In this document: positions 52,589 through 61,288 of the stretch, piece by piece
Layout: each line of letters opens with the position of its first letter
Numbering within the stretch: the stretch's first letter is position 1
Assembly: GCA_015062005.1 (NCBI GenBank)
Contig: SUVL01000002.1
Span: 83,697-147,696, forward strand
Reading direction: 5' to 3'
Origin: Akkermansiaceae bacterium
Lineage (GTDB): Bacteria > Verrucomicrobiota > Verrucomicrobiia > Verrucomicrobiales > Akkermansiaceae
DNA length: 64,000 nt
Made by a program: the position numbers and the translations under genes
Notes under the pieces: generated by a model
The model's database searches: none
What the model was told of the DNA's origin: nothing
Seen by the model: the letters and a program-made list of their open reading frames with translations, nothing else

Positions 52589-55105
52589 TCAGGCGTTCTC
52601 CTTCTTGGGCAGAAGGAACAGGATGATACCGCAGAGCATCATGAGCACACCGGCAAGGCTCAGCACCGCAGAAAGCGGTGTACCGGCATCCTTCAGCATA
52701 CCACCCAGCCAGGACACCAGCGCACCAGCGCCCACGGAGGTAAGGTTCAGCAGGCCGTAGCCCGTGGCGGCAAAGCGCTCGTCGATGGTGGTGCGCAGCA
52801 CCGGCATGAGGGTGGCATCCATAGACCCCTGAGCCACACCCTGCATGGCAACCAGCGCCAGTACGGCAGCCAGACCAATTTCCGTGCCGAACATCATGGC
52901 CAGCAGCACGCAAGGACCGGCAACGCAGAAAGCAATGCCGGGCACATAGGCGCGGGCATTCTTGTTGCGCAGGTACCAGCGGTCGGCAATCACAGCGCAA
53001 GCCAGCACGGATATGTACTTGGCGATGTTGATCCAGAAGGTAGCCTGGGGACCAGCCTCGGCCTCGGATATATTGAACATATCCTGCAGCAGACGCGGAT
53101 ACCAGCCCAGCAGGAACCAGTTGGCAAAGCCGGCGAAGGAAATCATGAGCAGCAGCATGTACATACCGCGGCCGGTGAAGATGCTCTTGAGCATCTGACC
53201 CATGGTGAAGGCAGGGGCGGCAGGCACAGCGGCAACTTCGGCTGAAGATTCGGCGGCAGTTGCAGCATCCTCAGGCTTCGGGTCACGCAGGAAGAACAGC
53301 ACAATAAGGCCGTATGCCACACCGATGAAACCGAACAGCTCAAAGGTGAGGCGCCAGCCCATCTGGCAGGGGTCGCCGGCCATCATGGCTCCACAGCCAG
53401 CCAGCACCTGGCCGGCATAAATACCGCTCATGTGCAGACCAGTGGCCATAGAACGGGTGCTGCCACGGTGGTAGTCGGTAATAAGGGCCAGAGCAGCGGG
53501 AATATAGAAGGCCTCACTCACACCCATGGCTGCACGCCAGAAGATGAGCTCCTCGTATGTCTCTGCCTTACCGGTCATCCAGGTCACCACAGACCACACC
53601 ACCAGAGAACACATGATGATGAAAGAGCGACTGTAGCGGTCGGCAAGGTAACCACCCACCGGAGAAAGGGCTGCATACACGATAAGGAATGCTGAGGTCA
53701 CCATACCGAACTGAGCCTGCGACATTTCAATGCAGGAGAAGCCCTCGGTAAGCGACTTGTTGAGCACGGCCAGCAGCTGGCGGTCAAAGTAATTGAGCAT
53801 CACCACCACCCAGAGCACGGCCACGGCAATCCAGGCCCACTTGCCGGGGCTGGTAATCGGGGCATTGGGGGAAATAGCAGGCTTCTTGAGTCCCTTCTTG
53901 CAAACCGCCATGATAGCCAGGATGGCAACAATCAGCGCCAGCCAAGGGGTCAGGTCTGCCAGGAACATCAGGTCCTTGCTGGGCTCGGGCTGCTTCTCTA
54001 TAATGGAAACCACAGGAGTGCGCACACCGGGATGAGTTTCACCGGAAATCACCACAATGGCATTGCCGCGGGCAATGGCCGGGCAAGTGGCCACACCAAT
54101 GCCCTTGGCGCCCACCTTGCTCCACACACCGGTGGACGGAGTGTAGGAATAAATGGTCATGTTCTGCCCGGGATGCTCTTCAGGCGCATTGCCGGCAAGA
54201 GAAGCGCGATAGTATTCGCCGGGATCACCGCAAACCACATACAGAGCATTCTCCATGACGGGCAGCGGATTGGCTGCGCCAACAATGGTCTCCGGCATGG
54301 CGGGCAGGTCTGTAGTCCAGGCATTGGTGGCGGGATCGTAGCAGATGACGCTATCCAGATAGGTGCGTTCAGCCTGTCCCTTGGCATCCGGGTGCAGAGA
54401 GCAACCACCGGCCACGTATATCTTGCCATCCAGTGTACCGGCACCAGCCAGCATGCGACCTTCACCCGGCATGGGAGCCACCTCCTGCCAACCGGCAGCG
54501 GGATCAGCCAGATTCATCACAAAGCTGCGGTTGAGGCACGTGGTGGAATCAGCCTTTTCCTGGCCGCCAAACACATACAGCTTGTTACCGGCCACGGCAA
54601 AAGCGGGGTAGGCCACGGAAACCGGCAACGCAGGCAGAGCCTCGGTGCTCACTTGGGTGCCAACCACATTCACGCGGGTCACATCAGCCAAGTGGCCTGT
54701 GGCATTGCAACCACCGGCAACCACCATGCCCTTGTCCGAAGGAGCGAAAGCGGCATAGCCCACAGGATACGGCATGCTGCCCACCTTCTTCACAATATAC
54801 TTGCCATCTTCCGAGCCTCCCGGAACCGGCATCACCGACACATCAGTGCTGAACACCTTGGCGCCTCGCTCCTCCGGGGTCTTGGCATTCTCTATGGCAT
54901 TGGGGAAATTCGCACCACCCGTCATTACAATAATAGGAGAGGGGCGCTCCGCCGTAGCCTCCAGAGCCACAGCCGCCATACCGGCCAGACCGTGCTCGTC
55001 GGGCACCTTTAATTCTTCCTCGGCAGCACGCACAGCCATCCACGACGGCAGCAAGCCCAGAGCCAGCACAGCCGTCAACAGCATCTTTTTCGTTGGTAGC
55101 ATCAT
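52589..55105 (-). CDS. Periplasmic kelch (NanM-like) domain fused to an MFS transporter
   Basis: 838 residues from ATG 55105 (MMLPTKKMLLTAVLAL), a clear signal peptide; the frame extends 30 codons up into the neighbour and is not used. Residues about 30-375 are kelch blades (GGANFPNAIENA, VVAGGCNATGH, LYVFGGQEK, IYVAGGCS) like sialic-acid mutarotase. A lone helix (about 380-400) brings the chain back to the cytosol. It is followed by a 12-helix MFS carrier of the anion:cation symporter type (MLNYFDRQLLAVL, GYLADRYSRS, GVSEAFYIPAALALI). The topology puts the mutarotase outside and the carrier in the inner membrane: mutarotation followed directly by uptake. Best guess for the substrate is sialic acid. 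Confidence 0.88.
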   Translation of the reverse strand: MMLPTKKMLLTAVLALGLLPSWMAVRAAEEELKVPDEHGLAGMAAVALEATAERPSPIIVMTGGANFPNAIENAKTPEERGAKVFSTDVSVMPVPGGSEDGKYIVKKVGSMPYPVGYAAFAPSDKGMVVAGGCNATGHLADVTRVNVVGTQVSTEALPALPVSVAYPAFAVAGNKLYVFGGQEKADSTTCLNRSFVMNLADPAAGWQEVAPMPGEGRMLAGAGTLDGKIYVAGGCSLHPDAKGQAERTYLDSVICYDPATNAWTTDLPAMPETIVGAANPLPVMENALYVVCGDPGEYYRASLAGNAPEEHPGQNMTIYSYTPSTGVWSKVGAKGIGVATCPAIARGNAIVVISGETHPGVRTPVVSIIEKQPEPSKDLMFLADLTPWLALIVAILAIMAVCKKGLKKPAISPNAPITSPGKWAWIAVAVLWVVVMLNYFDRQLLAVLNKSLTEGFSCIEMSQAQFGMVTSAFLIVYAALSPVGGYLADRYSRSFIIMCSLVVWSVVTWMTGKAETYEELIFWRAAMGVSEAFYIPAALALITDYHRGSTRSMATGLHMSGIYAGQVLAGCGAMMAGDPCQMGWRLTFELFGFIGVAYGLIVLFFLRDPKPEDAATAAESSAEVAAVPAAPAFTMGQMLKSIFTGRGMYMLLLMISFAGFANWFLLGWYPRLLQDMFNISEAEAGPQATFWINIAKYISVLACAVIADRWYLRNKNARAYVPGIAFCVAGPCVLLAMMFGTEIGLAAVLALVAMQGVAQGSMDATLMPVLRTTIDERFAATGYGLLNLTSVGAGALVSWLGGMLKDAGTPLSAVLSLAGVLMMLCGIILFLLPKKENA

Positions 55106-55139
55106 ATTGTTCTTTATTGGAGGGATTAAAAATGAATTA

Positions 55140-56120
55140 TCAGCGCATTCTGGCACCCCACACCTGGTTGGAACGCTTGCCGGGGCGCTGCTCACCGTTC
55201 ACGATGACAGCCATGCCGTTCCACACCGCGCAGGGCAGCACGGCACGAGCCACGGCAATCTCGCCGGCGTCGTACCAGGTATCGCTGCCGGGGCAGTAGC
55301 AAAGGCTCTGGTTGTGGAAGCCGGGATGGTTCTGCGGCGTGAAGCCCTTCACGGTGGCATCATCGCCACCCAGCAGGTAGATGCGGCCGCCAATCACCGG
55401 GGCGGGAGTGGGGGCAGCACCACAATAGTGCGGCAGGTAGGCCAGGCGGCGCCAGCCGGTCTCGGCACTCCAGCTCCAGGCATCCGTCAGCATCTCGCGG
55501 GCCATGCGCCCATTGTCGCCGGGCTGCAGACCAATGCCACCGAGCACATAGATAGTGTGGCCGATGGCGGCCATCTGCTGCAGGAAGCGACCGCGGCAGG
55601 GCATGGGCTCACCATCGCTCCAGGTATCAGCCTCGGGGTCGTACACCCACATGCGGGCCTCGGCATCCTGCTCACCGGGGGCAACGGAACCACCCTGCAC
55701 ATACACCTTGCCACCCATCACGGCGGCGGCGTGGCCGGTCAGCGTGGTAGGCAGCGGGGCCACTGCCTTACACTGCACATCGGAGCCATCCCAGGTGAGC
55801 ATGTAGCAATCAGCCAGAGCGCCGTCGGCATTGCTGCCGCCAATCAGCATCACACCCTGCGGCAGGGTGGCCGTGGCACCATAACCCAGGGGCTTGGGCA
55901 GCGGGGTGGCATCCTTCCAGCCATCATTGCCCGGCAGCACATAGATGCGGTCGGTCCAGCGCTTGGGGCCACCCTCCCAGAGCGGTTTTTCCGGGAAATT
56001 GGCACCACCGCACACGATGAGGGCACCGTTGCTCACACCAGCATAGGAGCCGGCAAATCCTTCAACATCCGGCAGGTCGGCCAGCTGTTTCCATTCAAGA
56101 GAAAGCTGTTCTTTTTCCAT
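55140..56120 (-). CDS. Cyclically permuted kelch mutarotase, NanM-like, cytosolic
   Basis: 326 residues with six kelch blades (ALIVCGGANFPEKPLW, GVMLIGGSNADG, KVYVQGGSVAP, TIYVLGGIGLQPG, RIYLLGGDDATV). The CGGANFPE.PLWEGGPK.W stretch is typical of sialic-acid-associated mutarotases. There is no signal peptide, unlike E. coli NanM, so this one stays in the cytosol. It lies 34 bp upstream of the kelch-MFS fusion in one operon: two related mutarotase domains on the two sides of the membrane. Sialic acid is inferred from homologues and the nearby sialidase; lyase and kinase genes are not in the window. Confidence 0.88.
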   Translation of the reverse strand: MEKEQLSLEWKQLADLPDVEGFAGSYAGVSNGALIVCGGANFPEKPLWEGGPKRWTDRIYVLPGNDGWKDATPLPKPLGYGATATLPQGVMLIGGSNADGALADCYMLTWDGSDVQCKAVAPLPTTLTGHAAAVMGGKVYVQGGSVAPGEQDAEARMWVYDPEADTWSDGEPMPCRGRFLQQMAAIGHTIYVLGGIGLQPGDNGRMAREMLTDAWSWSAETGWRRLAYLPHYCGAAPTPAPVIGGRIYLLGGDDATVKGFTPQNHPGFHNQSLCYCPGSDTWYDAGEIAVARAVLPCAVWNGMAVIVNGEQRPGKRSNQVWGARMR

Positions 56121-56128
56121 GACGTTCT

Positions 56129-56158
56129 ACTCTACCACACTATTCCCTGCCACCGCAA
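56129..56158 (-). promoter_or_regulatory. Promoter of the mutarotase-transporter operon
   Basis: Minus strand: -35 TTGCGG (56153-56158), 18 nt, -10 TAGAGT (56129-56134). Expected start about 2 nt before the ATG at 56120. Confidence 0.5.
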
Positions 56159-56167
56159 GCAGGATTT

Positions 56168-56962
56168 TCACACAATGCGCGTAAATTCGGCCACTTCAGC
56201 AGGGCTGAGAGCATCCAGCTCATCGAACAGAGCCCCGGCAAAGCTACCCGGGCGCGGGCAGCGGGCAGCGGCGCGCTCCCCGGCAATACCCAGGATGGCG
56301 GCACAGGCGGCAGCCCCGGTAAAGGCATCCGGTGCGGAGGCCACGCAGGCCGCTGCCAGCGCACCCATGGCGCAGCCTACCCCGGTCACCCGGGTCATGA
56401 GCGGGTCGCCATTGCCCAGGGCCAATACTCGCCCGCCATCGGTCACATAATCCACCGGCCCGGTGACCAGCACGGCGCAGCCGCACTGCTGCGCCAGCTT
56501 GCGGGCAGACTGCACGGCAGCGGAGCTTTCCTCGGTAGCATCCGTACCGCGACCACCGGCAGCCTCACCGGCCAGCGCCATGATTTCCGAGGCGTTGCCA
56601 CGGATGAGGGTGGGACGCATCGCCAGCAGCTCGTGGCAGAACTCGGTGCGGAAGCGCAGCAGCCCCACCGCCACCGGGTCCAGCACCCAGGGCACCCCGG
56701 CTGCATGCGCGGCATCCACCGCGCAGCGCATGAGCTCTGCCTGCGGGTGGGACAGCGTGCCCACATTCACCAGCAGGCCATTGGCGCACACGCTCAGCAG
56801 CTGCCCACACTCGGCAGCATCGTTCAGCATGACCGGCGCCGCCCCCACGGCCAGCAGCACGTTGGCCGTGATACCCTGCACCACATTGTTGGTCAGCGAG
56901 AGAATGAGCGGATTCTTTTTCCGCAGATTCTCCAGCACCGCAGCTAGCTCATTCGTATTCAT
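56168..56962 (-). CDS. thiM: Hydroxyethylthiazole kinase
   Basis: 264 residues. Phosphorylates the thiazole alcohol in thiamine salvage. Family motifs: NPLILSLTNNVVQGITANVLLAVGA at the N-terminus, NVGTL, PWVLDPVAVG, RGNASEI and TGVGCAMGALAAA (near 190-202, with the catalytic Cys). Its ATG overlaps the thiE stop (ATGA). With thiE it makes thiamine phosphate; thiD is not present here. Confidence 0.95.
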   Translation of the reverse strand: MNTNELAAVLENLRKKNPLILSLTNNVVQGITANVLLAVGAAPVMLNDAAECGQLLSVCANGLLVNVGTLSHPQAELMRCAVDAAHAAGVPWVLDPVAVGLLRFRTEFCHELLAMRPTLIRGNASEIMALAGEAAGGRGTDATEESSAAVQSARKLAQQCGCAVLVTGPVDYVTDGGRVLALGNGDPLMTRVTGVGCAMGALAAACVASAPDAFTGAAACAAILGIAGERAAARCPRPGSFAGALFDELDALSPAEVAEFTRIV

Positions 56963-57576
56963 ACTAAATCCCGGGCTGCCTGTTCCGTATCATCCGCCGC
57001 ACAGATGGCCGAGACCACCGCCACGCCATCGCAATGCCCCGTGGCGCGCAGCTCGCGGGCGCGGGCAGCATCAATGCCGCCGATGGCACAGATGGGCACC
57101 GGGCATTTCGCCGCCAGCTCTGCCCAGCGCTGCACCCCCAGTGCCTCCGGCGCATCGTCCTTGGAAATGGTGGGAAACACCGGGCCGCAGCCCACGTAGT
57201 CCACCAGTGCGGGGTCTACCGCAGCCATCTCGGCTTCGTTGGTGACGGTGAGACCCAGTATCATCTCCGGCCCGATGAGGGCGCGGGCCTGCACCACCGG
57301 CATATCCGCCTGGCCGATGTGAATGCCATCTGCCCCGATTTCCACCGCCAGCTCCACATCATCATTGATGATGAGCGGCACCCCTGCCCCGCGCAGAAAA
57401 TCGCGCAGCGGCAGCACCTCTGCCAGCATGGTGGCGCGGTCTGCGTTCTCCCGGCGGTACTGCACGATGCTCACCCCGCCGGCCACAGCGCGCCGCACGG
57501 TCTCCAGCAAGCCGTGGCGGCAGCGCTCCGGCGCATCCGTCACGAGATACAGGTTCAGCTCAAAAGATTTATTCAT
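56959..57576 (-). CDS. thiE: Thiamine-phosphate synthase
   Basis: 205 residues from ATG 57576 (MNKSFELNLYLVTDAPERC); the longer open frame upstream overlaps cysK and reads Arg/Trp-rich nonsense. Family motifs: QYRRENADR (usually QLREK), LIINDDVELA, DGIHIGQADMP, DYVGCGPVFPTISK and AIGGID. Joins HMP-PP and thiazole phosphate. It overlaps the cysK end by 8 bp. Confidence 0.93.
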   Translation of the reverse strand: MNKSFELNLYLVTDAPERCRHGLLETVRRAVAGGVSIVQYRRENADRATMLAEVLPLRDFLRGAGVPLIINDDVELAVEIGADGIHIGQADMPVVQARALIGPEMILGLTVTNEAEMAAVDPALVDYVGCGPVFPTISKDDAPEALGVQRWAELAAKCPVPICAIGGIDAARARELRATGHCDGVAVVSAICAADDTEQAARDLV

Positions 57577-58507
57577 GGGAGAAAAGAGCCGTTGAATAGT
57601 AACGGTCGGCGCCGTCCGGCATGATGACCACGATGGTCCTGCCCGCCCACTCCGGGCGCTGCGCCAGCTGCGTGGCCGCCCACAGAGCCGCGCCGGAGGA
57701 AATGCCCACCAGCACGCCATCCAGCTTGCCCAGCTCACGGGCCGTAGTCAGCGGCACTTCGTTATCCACAGAAATCACTTCATCATATATGCTGCGGTCC
57801 AGCGTATCAGGGATGAAGTTTGCCCCGATGCCCTGGATGGCATGCGGCCCGGCCACACCGCCCGTGAGCAGCGGGGAGCTTGCAGGCTGCACAGCCACCA
57901 CATGAATGGCCGGATTCTGCTCTTTCAAGTAACGCCCCGTACCGGAAATAGTACCACCCGTGCCCACACCTGCCACAAAGGCATCCACCTGCCCCGCACA
58001 GTCTGCCCAGATTTCCGGGCCGGTTGTGGCGTAGTGCGCAGCAGGATTGGCCGGATTCGTGAACTGGCCGGCCACAATGGCGCCGGGAATCGTGCGGGCC
58101 AGTTCCTCGGCCTTGTCCACAGCCCCCTGCATACCGGCAGCCCCGGGGGTAAGCACCACCTCGGCGCCGTAGGCCTTCACGATATTGCGGCGTTCCACGC
58201 TCATGGTATCCGGCATGGTGAGAATCACGCGGTAGCCGCGTGCCGCACCGATGGACGCCAGGCCGATACCGGTGTTGCCGCTGGTGGGCTCCACAATGGT
58301 ACCGCCGGGCTGCAGGCGGCCTGTGGCCTCGGCATCGTCCACGATGGAGCGGGCCACGCGGTCCTTCACCGAACCAGCGGGGTTGTTCGATTCAAGTTTC
58401 AGCAGCAGGCGGGCCTTCAACCCGTGAGCTGCGCTGTAATGCACCGGTTCCAGCAGCGGAGTCCGACCCACCAGTTCTGGTACTGAAGTATAGGTTTTCA
58501 TAGCCAT
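57569..58507 (-). CDS. cysK: Cysteine synthase (O-acetylserine sulfhydrylase)
   Basis: 312 residues. PLP enzyme: the Lys is in NNPAGSVKDRVA (near 40-48), the phosphate loop is EPTSGNTGIGLA and the GTGGTISGTGRYLKE loop is complete. Makes cysteine from O-acetylserine and sulfide. It is placed between metY and thiE in one direction, forming a sulfur/thiamine cluster. Confidence 0.95.
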   Translation of the reverse strand: MAMKTYTSVPELVGRTPLLEPVHYSAAHGLKARLLLKLESNNPAGSVKDRVARSIVDDAEATGRLQPGGTIVEPTSGNTGIGLASIGAARGYRVILTMPDTMSVERRNIVKAYGAEVVLTPGAAGMQGAVDKAEELARTIPGAIVAGQFTNPANPAAHYATTGPEIWADCAGQVDAFVAGVGTGGTISGTGRYLKEQNPAIHVVAVQPASSPLLTGGVAGPHAIQGIGANFIPDTLDRSIYDEVISVDNEVPLTTARELGKLDGVLVGISSGAALWAATQLAQRPEWAGRTIVVIMPDGADRYYSTALFSHE

Positions 58508-58527
58508 TTTTCTTATAGTACAAGGGT

Positions 58528-59811
58528 TCAGAGCTTCTGGAAAGCATTTTCCAGGTCAGCCAGCAAATCGTTAATATGTTCCAGGCCTATGGAGAGGCGC
58601 ACCGTGCCGGGGGTAATCCCGCTGGCCTCCAATTCCTCCGCATTCATCTGCGAGTGTGTGGTGCTCGCCGGGTGAATCACCAGACTCTTCGCATCCGCCA
58701 CATTCGCCAGCAGCGAGAATATCTGCAGCGAATCAATGAAGCGGAACGCCGCTTCCTGCCCGCCCTCCAGCTCAAAGGTGAAAATGGAACCGCCGCCCCG
58801 CGGGAAATAGCGCCGGTACAGCCCGTGGTCCGGGTGCTCCGGCAGCGAGGGGTGGTTCACTTTCCGCACCTTCGGGTGCTTCTTCAGGTATTCCACCACC
58901 TTCAGCGCATTCTCCACATGACGCTCCACGCGCAGGGAAAGAGTCTCGATACCCTGCAGCAGCTGGAACGCAGCAAAGGGAGAAATACACGCCCCGGTAT
59001 CACGCAGCAGGATGGCCCGCAGATACACCACAAAGGCAGCCGGCCCCGCAGCATCTGCGAAACTCCCCCCGTGGTAGGCCACATTCGGCTCGCTGATGGC
59101 CGGGTACTTGCCGCTGGCGGCCCAGTCGAAGCGCCCGCTATCCACCACCACACCGCCCAGGGTCGTGCCGTGCCCTCCCAGGAACTTGGTAGCCGAATGC
59201 ACCACGATATCGGCTCCATGCTCAAGCGGGCGAATCAGGTACGGGGTGCCGAAGGTATTATCCACCACCAGCGGCAGACCATGGCGGTGCGCCAGATCTG
59301 CCAGCACCTCGATATCAGCAATATCGCTGTTCGGGTTCCCCAGCGTCTCGATGAAAATAGCGCGGGTTTCCGGGCGTATTGCCGCCTGCACCTCCAGCGG
59401 CCGGTGCACATCTATAAAGGTAGTCGTGATACCGTAAGCCGGCAGCGTGTGCTCCAGCAGATTATAGCTCCCGCCGTATATCGAGCGCTGCGCTATAATA
59501 TGCCCGCCATTCTGCGCCAGGGCCTGCAAGGTGTAGGTGATGGCCGCTGCCCCGGAAGCCACTGCCAGGGCAGCCACGCCGCCCTCCAGTGCCGACATTC
59601 GCTGTTCGAGTACGTCCTGTGTAGGATTCGTCAACCTCCCGTAGATGTTCCCCGCATCGCGCAGGCCAAAGCGGTCTGCCGCGTGTTCGCAGTTGCGGAA
59701 CACATAGGATGAAGTGGCATATATCGGTACCGCGCGGGCCCCTGTTGTCGGGTCTGCGTCCTCTTGCCCAGCGTGCAGCTGGAGCGTCTCGAATTGCAAT
59801 GTCCTGTTCAT
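58528..59811 (-). CDS. metY: O-acetylhomoserine sulfhydrylase/aminocarboxypropyltransferase
   Basis: 427 residues. A Cys/Met-metabolism PLP enzyme: FETLQLHAGQEDADPTTGARAVPIYATSSYVF is the MetY start, with the PLP Lys in VVHSATKFLGGHGT (near 206). The long insertion typical of MetY rather than MetB is present. It makes homocysteine (or methionine) directly from O-acetylhomoserine. First gene of the metY-cysK-thiE-thiM run. Confidence 0.94.
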   Translation of the reverse strand: MNRTLQFETLQLHAGQEDADPTTGARAVPIYATSSYVFRNCEHAADRFGLRDAGNIYGRLTNPTQDVLEQRMSALEGGVAALAVASGAAAITYTLQALAQNGGHIIAQRSIYGGSYNLLEHTLPAYGITTTFIDVHRPLEVQAAIRPETRAIFIETLGNPNSDIADIEVLADLAHRHGLPLVVDNTFGTPYLIRPLEHGADIVVHSATKFLGGHGTTLGGVVVDSGRFDWAASGKYPAISEPNVAYHGGSFADAAGPAAFVVYLRAILLRDTGACISPFAAFQLLQGIETLSLRVERHVENALKVVEYLKKHPKVRKVNHPSLPEHPDHGLYRRYFPRGGGSIFTFELEGGQEAAFRFIDSLQIFSLLANVADAKSLVIHPASTTHSQMNAEELEASGITPGTVRLSIGLEHINDLLADLENAFQKL

Positions 59812-59843
59812 TTTATTATCCTACAATTTCAGTAGGCGCAAGA

Positions 59844-59872
59844 ATGCTACGCTTCTACCTCACTTTTGTCAA
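59844..59872 (-). promoter_or_regulatory. Promoter of metY
   Basis: Minus strand: -35 TTGACA (59867-59872), 17 nt, -10 TAGCAT (59844-59849); leader about 26 nt, too short for a SAM riboswitch. Confidence 0.6.
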
Positions 59873-59936
59873 TAGCAAATTGGTAGGAATTACACACCGT
59901 GGCCTCACATTTCTCCAATTCCTGCACGGATTCCAC

Positions 59937-59965
59937 TTGCTAAACGTACAAGGTTATGGTACATT
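59937..59965 (+). promoter_or_regulatory. Promoter/operator of the toxin-antitoxin pair
   Basis: -35 TTGCTA (59937-59942), 17 nt, -10 TACATT (59960-59965). GTAC half-sites at 59946 and 59958 within the spacer could be the antitoxin's operator. Start of transcription falls at about the ATG. Confidence 0.4.
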
Positions 59966-59971
59966 TCATGC

Positions 59972-60256
59972 ATGGTTACACTGTCATTTTCAGCAGCAAG
60001 ACAAAATCTGGCCCGCACCATCAGAACATGCGTGGACGATTACGAGCACGTAACGATACGTTCTCGCGAAAGGGCCGTTGTCATGCTGCCCGAGGATGAG
60101 TATAATTCCTGGAAAGAGACCATTCACCAGCTGGACACTCCTGCAAATGTGCGCCATCTGAACAAATCCCTGCAAGAGTATGAGGATGGGGACACGGTGC
60201 TGATGGCTGCAGAAGATTTGCTGGAATACATGGCGGAAGAAAAGGATGAAACTTGA
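59972..60256 (+). CDS. yefM: Phd/YefM-family antitoxin
   Basis: 94 residues. N-terminal DNA-binding Phd/YefM fold (SFSAARQNLARTIRTCVDDYEHVTIRSRERAVVMLPEDEYNSW) and an acidic C-terminal tail that would wrap the toxin. It overlaps the toxin start by 11 bp, typical for coupled translation. Represses its own promoter in known relatives. Confidence 0.9.
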   Translation: MVTLSFSAARQNLARTIRTCVDDYEHVTIRSRERAVVMLPEDEYNSWKETIHQLDTPANVRHLNKSLQEYEDGDTVLMAAEDLLEYMAEEKDET

Positions 60257-60509
60257 ATTTTCCAAGAGTTCGCTGGCGGATCTGGCGTTCTGGAAGAAAG
60301 CGGATCGTAAGACCGCTCAACGCGTAACCTCCCTCCTGCTGGAAGTTTTAGAAACGCCCTACACGGGGCGGGGACGCCCGGAACAACTAGTGGGCAATCT
60401 TTCAGGGTATTGGTCTCGCCGGATTAATTCCAAAGACCGCATTGTTTACAAGGTGGACGAACAGTCAGGAATCGTTTTTATCCGTTCCCTTCGCAAGCAT
60501 TATGAGTGA
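60246..60509 (+). CDS. yoeB: Txe/YoeB-family mRNA interferase toxin
   Basis: 87 residues. RelE-like ribosome-dependent nuclease. Expected active residues are present: Glu in GRPEQLVGNLSGYWSRRI, Arg in the same segment and the C-terminal HYE with the His. The family ending RSLRKHYE is intact, so the toxin should be active. It converges with the metallophosphatase gene. Confidence 0.92.
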   Translation: MKLEFSKSSLADLAFWKKADRKTAQRVTSLLLEVLETPYTGRGRPEQLVGNLSGYWSRRINSKDRIVYKVDEQSGIVFIRSLRKHYE

Positions 60510-60528
60510 TAACTGTTATCCCCCTGCG

Positions 60529-61284
60529 TCAATCGCCCGTGGGAGTGTCGCCGGTCTTGAGTGCCTCAGCAAAAGAGGCGGGCAGCCCGGTGCGGGCAAT
60601 CTTGTCACCGGCCTGCTGCACATCGTACTGCACGCGGCGGAGGCGCAGCGTGGAGGTTTCCGGGCAGAAAAGAGCATAAGCAGCGCGCCAGTCGAGGTCG
60701 CGCGGCTGCCCTACTGAGCCGGGATTGATGAGGAAGCGGCAGGAGGAGGGCATGTGCAGCGTGAAATCGCCGCGGGCATCGTAGTTGATTTCCATCTTCT
60801 CCACCTGCCCCTTGTAAAGTCGGAAAATCGAAGCGCGGTGAGTGTGGCCGTAGAAGGAAATGCGGTTCTTGACGGAGGCGAACACCTTGCGGGCCTCGTT
60901 CACATTCGCAATGCGACCCCAGCGCTTGGGGGCCTCGGGAGTGGCGTGACCCAGCAGGCAATCCTGCCAGGCCGTATGATGCGGCAGGCGGCGCAGCCAG
61001 CGCAGTTGCTCAGGGCTGAGCATATCCTGCGTGCGGTCCATCATCTCCATGTACATGGGCACGCCGAACACCGCGCGGTCTACCAGCGCAGCCTCGTGAT
61101 TCCCCTGCACCGCCGCCAGCAGGTGCGGCTGCACCAGCGCCAGACACTCGGACGGGTTGCCGTTGAAGCCGATATAGTCACCCAGCCCCAGAATACCCTC
61201 CGCACCGTGGGACTTCATATCGTCCAGCACGGCTTGCAGGGCTTCCAGGTTGGCGTGAATATCGGAAAGGACAGCAACCAGCAC
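60529..61284 (-). CDS. Metallophosphatase family protein
   Basis: 251 residues, calcineurin-like fold: SDIHANLEAL (D8, H10), GLGDYIGFNGNP (D), QGNHE and later GHTHR. It belongs to the small YfcE/MJ0936-like diadenosine or cyclic-nucleotide phosphodiesterases. Cytosolic. It starts 4 bp after obg ends, so they form an operon. Confidence 0.9.
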   Translation of the reverse strand: MLVAVLSDIHANLEALQAVLDDMKSHGAEGILGLGDYIGFNGNPSECLALVQPHLLAAVQGNHEAALVDRAVFGVPMYMEMMDRTQDMLSPEQLRWLRRLPHHTAWQDCLLGHATPEAPKRWGRIANVNEARKVFASVKNRISFYGHTHRASIFRLYKGQVEKMEINYDARGDFTLHMPSSCRFLINPGSVGQPRDLDWRAAYALFCPETSTLRLRRVQYDVQQAGDKIARTGLPASFAEALKTGDTPTGD

Positions 61285-61288
61285 GCGA

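Noticed and set aside
59811..59837. SAM riboswitch in front of metY
   Set aside because: The predicted leader is only about 26 nt and shows no riboswitch structure.
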